35,267 bases of DNA from Clostridium sp. (GTDB lineage Bacteria; Bacillota; Dethiobacteria; Dethiobacterales; Dethiobacteraceae), in NCBI GenBank assembly GCA_018335695.1, contig JAGXRV010000091.1, forward strand, positions 1-35,267, given 5' to 3'. Positions 7,539-15,691 of the stretch are shown here, piece after piece; positions within the stretch are counted from its first letter, which is position 1; every line of letters starts with the position of its first letter. Made by a program: the position numbers and the translations under genes. Below the pieces are notes generated by a model that made no database searches, was not told the DNA's origin, and was given only the letters and a program-made list of their open reading frames with translations.

Positions 7539-8426
7539 ATGTCCCTGTATGCGATTGCCTTAAAACATCAGACTCCCGATCTGCCGGAAAAGCTGGGAGT
7601 CAGGATGTTTTTTTTTCGTAAAATGGGCTGGAAAGTAAACTTCACAGAGAAGATGATTAATCAATGGCCTCATTTGTTCTGTAAAATTGAAAATAGTCAA
7701 GGTGCTGCATTTGACCAGGAGGAGCTGTTTAGCAGAACTTTAGCCGACAATCTGGCTGTTTTTATTATGGAGGAACAGGCTTGCCACTATCTTGAAGAAA
7801 TTGTTGGGCAATCATACTTTTATTTTCCTCGCCATGAGCGACAGGAAATCTTGCATCTGGCATTAAAGTATTATCAAAGCGAACGAAGCAAAGAGTCGGG
7901 AGAAGATTTATTAGGAGAAGTGCGGGAAGCGTTGGAGCTTTATCTGTCACAAAAACAATATCTGAATTTGCATGGGTTTATCCTTTTTCGTCTGCGGACT
8001 TGGCTGGATTTTCTGCGTAAAAATGTCGACAGAGCTGTGGATGATTTTCTCTGGGAGAAGGAATATCAGGAATTTATACAATTGCTGAAATATTTTATGA
8101 CACAGCAGGAGCCGAAAATTAAACTTGTTCACGTGGTATTAGATGAATTTGGAGTTGCCCGCTTGCTTGACCGGCACTTTAAGCCGCTAGAGCAGCACCG
8201 GCAAGAAATTCAGTTGGGAGATTGTGATAGTGTTACAGACGTCGAAAATCAGTTGGTGAGCATGTTGATTAGTGTGGCTCCGCGTCGTGTGGTGCTGCAT
8301 AAACAGATTTACATTTTATATCCTCAGGCAGTTGAAACATTAAAATATCTCTTTGAGAGCAAGGTAGTTTTTTGCAGGCGATGTAAACTTTGCCAAAGTG
8401 AGAGTCAAATACATGGGGACAGGTGA
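7539..8426 (+). CDS. ytxC: Putative sporulation protein YtxC
   Basis: 295 residues, close to the 281 of Bacillus subtilis YtxC. Family features are the cytoplasmic all-helical build, the central FYFPRHERQEI-like stretch, the HGFILFRLRTW segment and the C-terminal FLWEKEYQEFIQLLKYF helix. The molecular role is not known. The ATG at 7539 is preferred over 7533 because AAGGAGG (7524-7530) is 8 nt upstream. Gene order ytxC before thrS is typical of Firmicutes. The last few codons (IHGDR) are read from a dispersed repeat at 8415-8434, so the C-terminus has been altered by repeat insertion. Confidence 0.85.
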   Translation: MSLYAIALKHQTPDLPEKLGVRMFFFRKMGWKVNFTEKMINQWPHLFCKIENSQGAAFDQEELFSRTLADNLAVFIMEEQACHYLEEIVGQSYFYFPRHERQEILHLALKYYQSERSKESGEDLLGEVREALELYLSQKQYLNLHGFILFRLRTWLDFLRKNVDRAVDDFLWEKEYQEFIQLLKYFMTQQEPKIKLVHVVLDEFGVARLLDRHFKPLEQHRQEIQLGDCDSVTDVENQLVSMLISVAPRRVVLHKQIYILYPQAVETLKYLFESKVVFCRRCKLCQSESQIHGDR

Positions 8427-8434
8427 TTTGTCCC
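8415..8434. repeat. 20-bp hairpin repeat, copy 1
   Basis: ggggacaggtgatttgtccc forms a 7-bp stem (GGGGACA against TGTCCC with a wobble). The identical 20-mer is at 29779-29798, where it is followed by T residues and acts as the tyrS terminator. Here it ends the ytxC reading frame and is fused to repeat family A. Confidence 0.85.
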
Positions 8435-8513
8435 ACTCGTGCACGCGACCACAACCTTGCGGGCACCCCTCCAGGGGAGGGGAATTTTTGTAGCAGGAAA
8501 TTATTATTGTTAC
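8431..8513. repeat. Dispersed repeat family A, copy 2
   Basis: Nearly identical to 1-86, including the tcccactcgt lead, the ttgcgggcacccctccaggg core and the ggaaattat tail. Together with neighbouring repeats it fills the entire 350-bp gap between ytxC and the DUF445 gene. Confidence 0.85.
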
Positions 8514-8575
8514 CTTAACCCTTTCCCTCACCTTTCCCCTCTCCCAAAGGGAGAGGGGAAAGGTGGAGTGAGGAG
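8514..8575. repeat. Dispersed repeat family B, copy 2 (long hairpin)
   Basis: CTCACCTTTCCCCTCTCCC pairs with GGGAGAGGGGAAAGGTGGAG around a 4-nt loop, giving a stem of about 18 bp. It is a longer version of the motif at 174-212 and 23266-23375. Confidence 0.75.
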
Positions 8576-8587
8576 AATGAGAGGTGT

Positions 8588-8700
8588 TGCAGGGCGATTC
8601 GGGCGGGTTTGAAACCCGCCCCTACTAAAAGGTGCTTAGGGCCGGCAGGCTCGCCGAAGGGGCGGCAGCCCGTAGGGGCGGGTTTCAAACCCGCCCTGCA
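8588..8700. repeat. MITE-like element with inverted ends (repeat family D)
   Basis: GGCGGGTTTGAAACCCGCCC near 8602 and its inverted partner near 8677, including the flanking GTAGGGG/CCCCTAC, form long terminal inverted repeats. The central block (8631-8676), starting ggtgcttagggccggcag, recurs with few changes at 18668-18713. No transposase is present, so it would be non-autonomous. Confidence 0.75.
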
Positions 8701-8740
8701 AGACGTGTCAGCTGATAAAAAACGCAAAGCGTCTTTTTTA
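8700..8740 (+). terminator. Repeat family C terminator-like hairpin, copy 1
   Basis: AAGACGT pairs with GCGTCTT (one wobble) around a conserved loop, followed by a T run (8734-8739). The sequence including aacgcaaagcgtctttt is shared with 18719-18763 and 32438-32479. It could end ytxC transcription. Confidence 0.65.
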
Positions 8741-8778
8741 TTTTTGTGGTAAAATAAAGTTATGAAAGGAGAGAGAGG

Positions 8779-9366
8779 ATGGTTTTTGTTCTTTTGCCTT
8801 TAACAGGTGCGGTGATAGGTTGGGTTACCAATGTGCTAGCGATTCGTCTGCTTTTCCGGCCGTTGCAACCGCTCCGCCTAGGACCTCTCACCTTTCAGGG
8901 ACTTATTCCCAAACGCAGAGGGCAGATTGCTTATACTGTCGGAGAAGTGGTGGCAGAGCAACTGTTTTCTGTGGACGAACTGGCGGGACAATTGGACATG
9001 CCGTCTATTCAGCAGGAAATAGAACGGTTGGTTTGTAATGCTGTAGATCGCTGGTGCGCAGAAAAGATTGGGGTTTTGCCTAAAGTAATGCGTCAGACTC
9101 TTAGCCAGCGGTTAAGCGATTTGGTGAGGACTGAATTTGCGCATCAATTTCCGCAGATGGTGGGAATGCTTGTAGCACACATGCGGGAACAGGTGGATGT
9201 GCGCGCTATCGTGGAAGGAAAGATTAACGCATTACCTTTGCTTGAGGTTGAGGGGCTTGTGTTAAGCGTGGCAAGAAGTGAACTCAAGCAGATTGAATTG
9301 CTTGGCGCGGTTCTTGGTTTTCTGATAGGCTTGTTACAGGCGCTGCTGGTGTTTTGGCTTATTTAA
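8779..9366 (+). CDS. DUF445 family membrane protein
   Basis: 195 residues. The first helix (residues 1-22) with GAVIGWVTNVLAIRLLFRP, followed by LGPLTFQGLIPKRR, is the N-terminal signature of DUF445. The central part is helical and hydrophilic, and a last hydrophobic helix (about 174-195) closes the protein, so both ends are probably membrane-anchored. Function in the family is unknown. GGAGAGAGAGG precedes the ATG. It lies 46 bp upstream of thrS on the same strand and may share its transcript. Confidence 0.85.
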   Translation: MVFVLLPLTGAVIGWVTNVLAIRLLFRPLQPLRLGPLTFQGLIPKRRGQIAYTVGEVVAEQLFSVDELAGQLDMPSIQQEIERLVCNAVDRWCAEKIGVLPKVMRQTLSQRLSDLVRTEFAHQFPQMVGMLVAHMREQVDVRAIVEGKINALPLLEVEGLVLSVARSELKQIELLGAVLGFLIGLLQALLVFWLI

Positions 9367-9412
9367 TTTCAATGGACGCAAATCAATTTTGGGGAGAATG
9401 GAGTGATGAAAT

Positions 9413-11320
9413 TTGCCTAAGGTGAGATTGATCGATGGTTCTGTGCGGGAGTATCCTGAGGGTGCCCGCGTGCTCGATATTGCTAATGAGCTTGGCGGCC
9501 GCCTGAAGAAAGATGCGACGGCTGCTAAAGTAAACAATGACGTCAAAGATTTATCAGCAGTTTTGCCAGGAGAGGCGGATGTGCGTTTTTTGTTCTTTGA
9601 TGATGACGAAGGGGCGGAAGTCTATCGACATACATCAAGCCATATCCTGGCTCAGGCGGTTAAACGGCTGTTTGCGGATGTGAAATTGGGGATTGGCCCT
9701 GCCATCAAGGATGGCTATTATTATGATTTTGATTACAATGAGTCATTTGTGCCGGCTGATTTGGAGAAGATTGAGGCGGAAATGGCAAAGATAATCAAAG
9801 AGGATTTGCCGTTGGAACGTTTTGAGCTGAGCCGCGAAGAAGCGGTGTCTTATTTTGAAAAACTAGGCGAAGGTTATAAAGTGGAACTGATCAGAGATTT
9901 GCCGGCAGATGCGGTGATTAGTTGCTACCGTTGCGGTGATTTTGTAGATTTGTGTGCCGGCCCTCACTTGCCTTCTACGGGTAGAGTAAAAGCGGTAAAA
10001 CTGTTAAACTTAGCAGGCGCTTACTGGCGCGGCAGTGAAAAAAATCCGATGCTGCAAAGGATTTACGGCACTTCATTCCCTAAAAAGGCGCTCTTAGACG
10101 AATATCTGCATCGTCTCGAAGAAGCGAAAAAACGTGACCATCGTAAGCTGGGCCGTGAGCTCGATTTGTTCAGCATTCTGGAAGAAGGTCCGGGATTTCC
10201 CCTGTTGCACCCGAGGGGAATGGTTGTTCGCAACGGACTGGAAGCCTACTGGCGTGAGGAGCACCTTCGAGCCGGTTATGAGGAGATTAAAACACCGATC
10301 ATTTTAAACAGGGTGCTGTGGGAACGTTCGGGCCATTGGGCCCATTATAAAGAAAATATGTATTTTACGCGGATTGATGAGCAGGATTTTGCCGTTAAGC
10401 CGATGAACTGCCCCGGCGCTATGTTACTGTTTAAAGCAAAAATGCATTCCTATCGGGATTTGCCGCTGCGAATGGCAGAGTTGGGCCTTGTGCACCGCCA
10501 TGAATTATCAGGCGCATTGCACGGTTTAATGCGTGTGCGAGCTTTTACTCAAGACGATGCTCATATTTTTATGTTGCCCTCTCAGATTAAAGACGAAGTG
10601 GCGAGAGTAATAGACCTGACAGATAGAATGTATCACTTATTTGGGTTCGAATATCACGTAGAACTGTCTACCAAACCCGAAAAAGCGATGGGTTCTGACG
10701 AGATGTGGGAAATTGCCACTGCTGCCTTGCGGGATGTGCTTGAAGAACGGAAGATTACTTATGTGGTTAACGCGGGAGACGGTGCCTTTTACGGACCTAA
10801 AATTGATTTCCACCTCAAAGATTCTATCGGCCGGACTTGGCAATGCGGTACTATTCAGTTAGATTTTCAGATGCCTGAGAAGTTTGATCTGACCTATGTG
10901 GGAGAAGATGGGCAGAAACATAGACCTGCGGTCATTCATCGGGTAATATATGGTTCTATTGAGCGGTTTATGGCGGTGTTGATTGAGCATTTTGCCGGAG
11001 CTTTCCCTGTTTGGTTGTCACCTCAGCAGGTTGTGGTATTGCCGATTACGGAGAAGTTTCATCAATATGCCAAAGATGTTGCAGCCAGGCTTTGGGCAGC
11101 AGGTGTCAGGGTAGAAGCCGATTTGCGTAATGAAAAGGTTGGTTACAAAATTCGTGAAGCGCAAATGCAGAAGGTTCCTTATATGTTGGTTGTGGGAGAA
11201 AAGGAGCAGGATGCCGGAGCTGTTGCCGTAAGAGAACGTGCTTCAGGTGAGGTCGGCACTTTAAAACTCGAAGAATTTGTTGAAAAGATTAAGTTGGAAA
11301 TTCAGGAAAAACGCCGTTGA
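9413..11320 (+). CDS. thrS: Threonine--tRNA ligase
   Basis: 635 residues, the normal bacterial length. It charges tRNA-Thr with threonine in the cytoplasm. Domains: TGS (1-62, starting MPKVRLIDGSVREYPEG), editing domain (about 65-225, with HTSSHILAQA and DLCAGPH supplying its His/Cys residues), class II catalytic core (about 245-530) and anticodon-binding domain (about 535-635). Class II motifs are seen in MNCPGAMLLFK, RMAELGLVHRHE and IHRVIYGSIERF. The start is TTG at 9413; GGAG lies about 9 nt upstream and there is no ATG near the conserved N-terminus. No T-box leader is found upstream, unlike many Firmicute thrS genes. Confidence 0.97.
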   Translation: MPKVRLIDGSVREYPEGARVLDIANELGGRLKKDATAAKVNNDVKDLSAVLPGEADVRFLFFDDDEGAEVYRHTSSHILAQAVKRLFADVKLGIGPAIKDGYYYDFDYNESFVPADLEKIEAEMAKIIKEDLPLERFELSREEAVSYFEKLGEGYKVELIRDLPADAVISCYRCGDFVDLCAGPHLPSTGRVKAVKLLNLAGAYWRGSEKNPMLQRIYGTSFPKKALLDEYLHRLEEAKKRDHRKLGRELDLFSILEEGPGFPLLHPRGMVVRNGLEAYWREEHLRAGYEEIKTPIILNRVLWERSGHWAHYKENMYFTRIDEQDFAVKPMNCPGAMLLFKAKMHSYRDLPLRMAELGLVHRHELSGALHGLMRVRAFTQDDAHIFMLPSQIKDEVARVIDLTDRMYHLFGFEYHVELSTKPEKAMGSDEMWEIATAALRDVLEERKITYVVNAGDGAFYGPKIDFHLKDSIGRTWQCGTIQLDFQMPEKFDLTYVGEDGQKHRPAVIHRVIYGSIERFMAVLIEHFAGAFPVWLSPQQVVVLPITEKFHQYAKDVAARLWAAGVRVEADLRNEKVGYKIREAQMQKVPYMLVVGEKEQDAGAVAVRERASGEVGTLKLEEFVEKIKLEIQEKRR

Positions 11321-11345
11321 CTTCTTGATTAGAGTATGATATATT
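11317..11345 (+). promoter_or_regulatory. Sigma-A promoter of the infC operon
   Basis: TTGACT (11317-11322) and TATATT (11340-11345) with a 17-bp spacer. The -35 overlaps the thrS stop codon region. Transcription would start near 11352. Confidence 0.7.
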
Positions 11346-11351
11346 GAGTTG

Positions 11352-11546
11352 ACTTAAGAAGAAGCCACTGCTTCTCACCCTCAGGCACAGCCCCATGGGT
11401 CAACAATAATCGCCGGTTTGGGATGAGCGTATTTTTTGTTGAAGATGAACGCAGGTGGATTCGCCTGCGTCTTTTCTTTATGTATGAAACCGAATGAGCT
11501 TACCGCGCAATACAGGTGACAATTATTTTTTTGGAGGTGATACAAG
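11352..11546 (+). promoter_or_regulatory. infC-rpmI-rplT leader, likely L20-responsive attenuator
   Basis: A leader of about 195 nt separates the promoter from infC. It ends in an intrinsic terminator: ACGCAGG (11449-11455) with CCTGCGT (11464-11470), then CTTTTCTTT. In Firmicutes this operon is known to be controlled by ribosomal protein L20 through leader attenuation (L20 leader). The position, terminator and operon fit. I did not verify the L20-binding fold itself. Confidence 0.7.
11447..11478 (+). terminator. Attenuator terminator in the infC leader
   Basis: A 7-bp GC-rich stem (11449-11455 with 11464-11470) is followed by CTTTTCTTT, 69 bp before the infC start codon. Confidence 0.75.
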
Positions 11547-12059
11547 ATTAGCAAGGACTTACTTGTTAATGAACAAATCCGTGCCCGGGAAGTCCGGGTG
11601 GTAGACACGGATGGTGCACAGTTGGGGATTATGCCTTTAAAAGAAGCGTTACGTTTGGCCGCTGAAAAAAATCTTGATCTGGTGGCTATGTCTCTTGCTG
11701 CCAAACCGCCTGTCTGCCGTATCATGGATTTTGGGAAATACAAGTTTGAGCAGAGCAAGCGGGAGAAAGAAGCTCGTAAAAACCAAAAGGTTATCACTGT
11801 TAAGGAAGTCAAGGTCCGTCCTAATATTGAAGATAATGACTTTAACGTGAAACTTAAAAATGCCCGTCGGTTTTTGGAAGCCGGAGATAAAGTAAAGGCT
11901 ACCGTCATGTTTAGAGGTCGGGAAATTACCCACCCTGAAATGGGTCAGAAACTGCTTCTGCGGATGGCGAAGGAAGTGGAAGACCTGGGCAATGTGGAAC
12001 GTGTCCCTAAGGTGGAAGGACGGAATATGATTATGATTCTGACGCCGAAATCGAACTAG
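11547..12059 (+). CDS. infC: Translation initiation factor IF-3, ATT start codon
   Basis: 170 residues. IF-3 binds the 30S subunit, keeps subunits apart and checks start codon and initiator tRNA pairing. The N-domain begins ISKDLLVNEQIRAREVRVVD, and the C-domain carries VKEVKVRPNIEDNDF. The frame is closed by TGA at 11538-11540 and has no ATG, GTG or TTG before the conserved N-terminus. ATT at 11547 lies 6 nt after a perfect GGAGGTGA (11533-11540). An AUU start is the known signature of infC and lets IF-3 repress its own synthesis. A GTG at 11598 would delete 17 conserved residues. rpmI follows 12 bp downstream. Confidence 0.95.
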   Translation: MSKDLLVNEQIRAREVRVVDTDGAQLGIMPLKEALRLAAEKNLDLVAMSLAAKPPVCRIMDFGKYKFEQSKREKEARKNQKVITVKEVKVRPNIEDNDFNVKLKNARRFLEAGDKVKATVMFRGREITHPEMGQKLLLRMAKEVEDLGNVERVPKVEGRNMIMILTPKSN

Positions 12060-12071
12060 GAGGAAACAGCT

Positions 12072-12266
12072 ATGCCTAAAATGAAGACACACCGCGGCGC
12101 AGCCAAGCGCTTTAAAAAAACTGGAACAGGCAAATTTAAGCGTAGCCATGCTTATGCGCGACATATTTTGGAGAAGAAAACTCCCAGCCGTAAGCGTCGG
12201 TTGCGCAAGAATACTTTGGTCAGCGCTTCCGATATCAAGCGTGTGGCTAGGATGCTGCCAAACTAA
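12072..12266 (+). CDS. rpmI: 50S ribosomal protein L35
   Basis: 64 residues, very basic, beginning [20 protein letters not shown] as in L35 proteins, with [11 protein letters not shown] later. It is a structural protein of the large ribosomal subunit. AGGAGG lies a few nt upstream of the ATG. It is the second gene of the infC operon; rplT follows after 47 bp. Confidence 0.98.
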   Translation: MPKMKTHRGAAKRFKKTGTGKFKRSHAYARHILEKKTPSRKRRLRKNTLVSASDIKRVARMLPN

Positions 12267-12313
12267 ATGTCAGCACACTTTAAAGAATATAACTATGCAA
12301 GGAGGGTTTTTTC

Positions 12314-12667
12314 ATGCCAAGGGTTAAAAGGGGCGTGACCGGTCGGGCACGTCATAAGAAAGTAATCAAACTTGCCAAAGGTTATTTTGGCGCTAAGAGT
12401 AAACTGTTTCGCACAGCTAATCAGGCAGTAATGAAGTCACTTGCCTACGCCTATCGCGACCGCCGCAATTTAAAGAGAGATTACAGAAGGCTGTGGATTG
12501 CCAGGATTAACGCTGCCGCCAGGGTAAACGGGATGTCTTACAGTCGTCTGATTAATGGGCTGAAACGTGCCGGTGTTGATATTAACCGTAAAATGCTTGC
12601 CGAGCTTGCCGTCAATGATACGGAAAGTTTCAGCCAATTAATTGGTGTTGCTAAAGAAAACCTTTAA
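12314..12667 (+). CDS. rplT: 50S ribosomal protein L20
   Basis: 117 residues, the family length. It begins [20 protein letters not shown] and carries [21 protein letters not shown] and [16 protein letters not shown]. It binds 23S rRNA early in 50S assembly and in Firmicutes also represses its own operon by acting on the infC leader. AAGGAGGG precedes the ATG. It is the last gene of the operon; only a weak terminator-like hairpin follows. Confidence 0.98.
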   Translation: MPRVKRGVTGRARHKKVIKLAKGYFGAKSKLFRTANQAVMKSLAYAYRDRRNLKRDYRRLWIARINAAARVNGMSYSRLINGLKRAGVDINRKMLAELAVNDTESFSQLIGVAKENL

Positions 12668-12692
12668 AATCTAAATACTTAACATATTTAAA

Positions 12693-12723
12693 GTCAGAAG
12701 TTTTTGCTTCTGGCTTCGCCTTT
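12693..12723 (+). terminator. Weak terminator-like hairpin after rplT
   Basis: CAGAAG (12695-12700) pairs with CTTCTG (12707-12712), but the short T run (12720-12723) is about 7 nt away. Some readthrough into the potassium transporter genes is likely. Confidence 0.35.
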
Positions 12724-12741
12724 TAGGAGGTGACAGGGACC

Positions 12742-14082
12742 TTGTATTTCAATCCGTTTCAGGCACGCAAAGTATCTCCGCCCAAAATCTTGGTAGGCGG
12801 CTTTGCTGCTCTGATTTTGCTTGGCGCTGTTTTGCTCTCACTGCCTATTTCTACACATACCGGGCGGATCCCATTTTTGGACGCTCTATTTACAGCTACT
12901 TCCGCAGTGTGCGTAACCGGACTGGTCGTGGTTGATACCGGTACATATTTTACAAGGTTTGGGCAGACGGTGATCATGTTCTTGATTCAGATTGGCGGAT
13001 TGGGATTTATGACTGCCGCAACATTAGTATTTATTCTTATGGGCAAGAGGATTACTTTGCGCGAACGACTGGTGATCCAAGAGGCGATGAATCAGATTTC
13101 CCAGCAGGATTTAATCAGGCTTGTTTTGAGAGTCGTGTTGCTGACTTTCGTCATTGAGGCTATTGGTGCTTTGTTACTGAGTACGAGGTTTATCCCTCAG
13201 TATGGTTTGTGGAGAGGTCTTTTTTACTCAGCGTTTCATGCCATTTCTGCCTTTTGCAATGCCGGCTTTGACTTGATGGGCGGATTTACCAGTTTGACTC
13301 CATATGCCAACGACCCGGTAATACTTTTGACAATCGCCGCTTTGTTCATCCTTGGGGGACTGGGTTTTACTGTAATTATGGAAATTCATCAGAAACGCCG
13401 TTTTATTCGCTATTCGCTTCATACGAAAATGGTACTATTAGTCACATTAGCGTTGTTATTGTTGCCTACTGCGATTATTTTTGTTTTGGAATACAGTAAC
13501 CCTGCCACGCTTGGACAGCTTGGCTTAGGCAGTAAAATTATCAACGCCTTCTTTACTGCGTCTACCCCCAGAACGGCAGGGTTTAATTCTTTGCCGATGG
13601 ATGGATTGTTCTCATACACACTTTTTTTCATTATTGGTCTAATGTTTATTGGTGCTTCTCCCGCTTCAACCGGTGGTGGTATTAAAACCACTACATTTGC
13701 TGCGCTGGTTGTAGCGGTGATTTCCACCATTCGCGGAAGAGAACATCCCCTGCTCTACGGCAAACAAATCCCGGTTGAAATTTTGCGCCGTGCTCTTTCG
13801 ATAGCAATGATTTCATTTTCTTTAGTCTTTTTTGCTACTTTTGCTTTACTGATGACTGAAGGAGGCTCCTTATTGGATATGCTTTTTGAAGTTATGTCAG
13901 CTTTTGGCACTGTAGGTCTCTCTACCGGTGTTACGACTGAGCTTTCTCCTGCGGGTCGTTTGATTATTATTATAGTCATGTTTGCCGGTCGAGTGGGTCC
14001 GCTGACACTGGTGTTCTCGCTAGCGAAAAGAATGCGGAAGGCGCCTGTTAAATATCCCGAAGAGAGAATCATGATCGGTTAA
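12742..14082 (+). CDS. Potassium uptake membrane subunit, TrkH/KtrB family
   Basis: About 446 residues, KtrB-like in length. The family has four pore-forming M1-P-M2 units, and all four P-loop segments can be seen: SAVCVTGLV, SAFCNAGFD, STPRTAGFNS and AFGTVGLSTG, each with its filter glycine. It imports K+ (or K+ with Na+) across the cytoplasmic membrane and needs the regulatory subunit encoded next door. A TTG at 12742 is chosen because GGAGGTGA ends 8 nt upstream; the GTG at 12730 lies inside that site. No ATG is available before the conserved first helix. Confidence 0.92.
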   Translation: MYFNPFQARKVSPPKILVGGFAALILLGAVLLSLPISTHTGRIPFLDALFTATSAVCVTGLVVVDTGTYFTRFGQTVIMFLIQIGGLGFMTAATLVFILMGKRITLRERLVIQEAMNQISQQDLIRLVLRVVLLTFVIEAIGALLLSTRFIPQYGLWRGLFYSAFHAISAFCNAGFDLMGGFTSLTPYANDPVILLTIAALFILGGLGFTVIMEIHQKRRFIRYSLHTKMVLLVTLALLLLPTAIIFVLEYSNPATLGQLGLGSKIINAFFTASTPRTAGFNSLPMDGLFSYTLFFIIGLMFIGASPASTGGGIKTTTFAALVVAVISTIRGREHPLLYGKQIPVEILRRALSIAMISFSLVFFATFALLMTEGGSLLDMLFEVMSAFGTVGLSTGVTTELSPAGRLIIIIVMFAGRVGPLTLVFSLAKRMRKAPVKYPEERIMIG

Positions 14083-14095
14083 AGGAGTGAATTCT

Positions 14096-14752
14096 GTGAA
14101 GGCTAGACAGTTTGCGGTGATTGGAATCGGACGTTTTGGTGCCAGTGTTGCGGCAAAGCTGTATGAAATGGGTTACGATGTCCTGGCCATCGATACTAGC
14201 GAATCCAGGATTGATGGAATTGTGGATAGAGTTACCCATGCGGTTGTGGCTGACTCCACTAGTGAAACAGCGCTAAAGTCGCTTGGAATAAGCAATTTTG
14301 ACGTGGTTATTGTTGCTATCGGACAAGATATTCAGGCGAGCATACTCACGACCCTTGTTTTAAAAGAGATGGGCGTAAAACAAATTGTCACCAAAGCACT
14401 TACTGAGCAGCATGGTAAAGTATTGCAAAAAATCGGCGCAGATAGAATTGTTTTCCCTGAACGTGACATGGGTGTTCGCGTGGCCAATAATTTGGCTGCT
14501 ACTAATGTGCTTGATTTTATTGAACTGTCGCCCGACTTTAGCATCGTTGAGTTTATCGCAACTGCTGAAATGGTGGGGAAGTCTTTGAAAGAGTTAGATT
14601 TGCGCGCAAGATTCGGCGTAAATGTTTTGGCTATCCGCACTGCTGACAAAAATATCAGCGTATCACCGGGCGCTTCTGATAAAATTCAAGCCGGAGATCT
14701 GTTAATTATGGTCGGAGAAAACACTAGTCTGCAAAAAATGAGCGAAATCTAG
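14096..14752 (+). CDS. Potassium uptake regulatory subunit, TrkA/KtrA family
   Basis: 218 residues. The RCK-N Rossmann domain (1-135) starts FAVIGIGRFGASVA, with the GxGxxG nucleotide loop and an acidic residue ending strand 2 (AIDTS). An RCK-C domain follows (about 140-218), ending AGDLLIMVG. KtrA subunits form a cytoplasmic ring that gates the KtrB pore in response to ATP/ADP, and RCK-C may bind c-di-AMP. GTG at 14096 has AAGGAG 8 nt upstream; a GTG at 14087 overlaps that site. It begins 13 bp after the pore gene, a standard ktrBA arrangement. Confidence 0.93.
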   Translation: MKARQFAVIGIGRFGASVAAKLYEMGYDVLAIDTSESRIDGIVDRVTHAVVADSTSETALKSLGISNFDVVIVAIGQDIQASILTTLVLKEMGVKQIVTKALTEQHGKVLQKIGADRIVFPERDMGVRVANNLAATNVLDFIELSPDFSIVEFIATAEMVGKSLKELDLRARFGVNVLAIRTADKNISVSPGASDKIQAGDLLIMVGENTSLQKMSEI

Positions 14753-14753
14753 C

Positions 14754-15569
14754 ATGCCTGCTGTCATAGAAAGCGCACAAAATAAATATCTCCAGCTTTA
14801 CCGCAATCTAAGAAAGCGGAGTGTTCGTGATGAACTAAACCTGCTGCCGCTTGAGGGCGTTAAGCTGGTTGGCGATGTTCTTGCCCGTGGCGTTGTCCCT
14901 CAGCTGATTTTTGTACGTGAAGATGTAGATATTGAGCGACTACCTTTTCTCTTGCCGCTTTTAGGAAACGTTAAAATTGTCCGTGTGGCAGAGAAACTTT
15001 TTGACCGCACAGCATTTACCGACTCTCCGCAAGGAATCATAGCCATCGCTGAAAAACCGAGCTATACTTTGGCCGATCTGTTTGTCGATACTGCGCCGCT
15101 AATTTTAGTGGTTGACGCAGTGCAGGACCCGGGGAATTTGGGAACCATGCTGCGCTCAGCCGTTGCCGCCGGCGCCGCCGGCGCAGTGTTGTTGCCGGGA
15201 ACGGTCGACAGCGCTAATCCAAAGACGCTTCGCGCTGCTATGGGTGCACATTTTGTTATGCCGGTGGTGGAAGCAGCGACTGCCGAGCTGTTAAGCGAAC
15301 TGCAATTGCGGCGGATTCCGTTGGTTGCCACCGCCGCGACAGCGACTGTTGCTTATGATCTCTTTGACTGGTCGATGCCGGCTGCGGTAGTAATCGGCAA
15401 CGAAGGAGCCGGAATTTCCCCGCTTGTAGCTGAAGCAGCCGACGCGTGGGTTGCGATTCCGCTTGCTGCAGCAGTGGAATCGCTTAATGCTGCCGTCGCC
15501 ATGTCTGTTGTTTTTTTTGAAGCTGCTCGTCAGCGCCGAACTCTTTTGGAAATACAGAAGATTTTTTGA
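14754..15569 (+). CDS. TrmH/SpoU family RNA 2'-O-methyltransferase
   Basis: 271 residues. An N-terminal substrate-binding domain (about 1-95, LPLEGVKLVGDVL and TDSPQGIIAIAE) is followed by a SPOUT trefoil-knot domain. Knot motifs: DPGNLGTMLRSA (motif 1), VVIGNEGAGIS (motif 2) and VESLNAAVAMSVV (motif 3). It probably methylates a ribose in rRNA or tRNA; the exact site cannot be read from sequence. It starts 1 bp after the ktrA stop, so it is probably translationally coupled. A homologue next to pheS is common in Firmicutes. The stop codon overlaps the first 40-bp direct repeat. Confidence 0.92.
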   Translation: MPAVIESAQNKYLQLYRNLRKRSVRDELNLLPLEGVKLVGDVLARGVVPQLIFVREDVDIERLPFLLPLLGNVKIVRVAEKLFDRTAFTDSPQGIIAIAEKPSYTLADLFVDTAPLILVVDAVQDPGNLGTMLRSAVAAGAAGAVLLPGTVDSANPKTLRAAMGAHFVMPVVEAATAELLSELQLRRIPLVATAATATVAYDLFDWSMPAAVVIGNEGAGISPLVAEAADAWVAIPLAAAVESLNAAVAMSVVFFEAARQRRTLLEIQKIF

Positions 15570-15594
15570 ATCATCTTTTTGCCTGTGCTATAAT
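15555..15594 (+). repeat. 40-bp direct repeat, copy A, containing an orphan promoter
   Basis: 38 of 40 positions match 18274-18313 (differences at 15565/18284 and 15578/18297, T versus C). It includes the last codons of the methyltransferase gene and a complete promoter: TTGAAT (15566-15571), 17 bp, TATAAT (15589-15594) with an extended TGC. Unlike copy B, it leads straight into a terminator hairpin rather than a gene. Confidence 0.9.
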
Positions 15595-15618
15595 CCCGCC
15601 TTTGACAGCAAATTAACT

Positions 15619-15668
15619 GAAAAAGAGGCCGTAACTCCTATGAATAAAGGAGTTTGCGGCCTTCATGT
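15619..15668. terminator. Terminator of yteA, also facing the methyltransferase gene
   Basis: GGCCG (15627-15631) with CGGCC (15657-15661) and ACTCCT (15634-15639) with AGGAGT (15648-15653) form a long hairpin. Read on the minus strand it is followed by CTCTTTTT, a good terminator for yteA. The plus-strand T run (15667 onward) is weaker. Confidence 0.75.
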
Positions 15669-15691
15669 TTTTCAGAAATATGTAGGGGAAA

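Noticed and set aside
8515..8727. Minus-strand frame with GAGLKPAPTG- and GAGFKPAR-like peptides
   Set aside because: These peptides are translations of repeat palindromes, a common false gene in genomes with such repeats.
8750..9412. T-box leader for thrS
   Set aside because: No GGTGGNACCGCG-like core or specifier loop is present; the gap before thrS is 46 bp.
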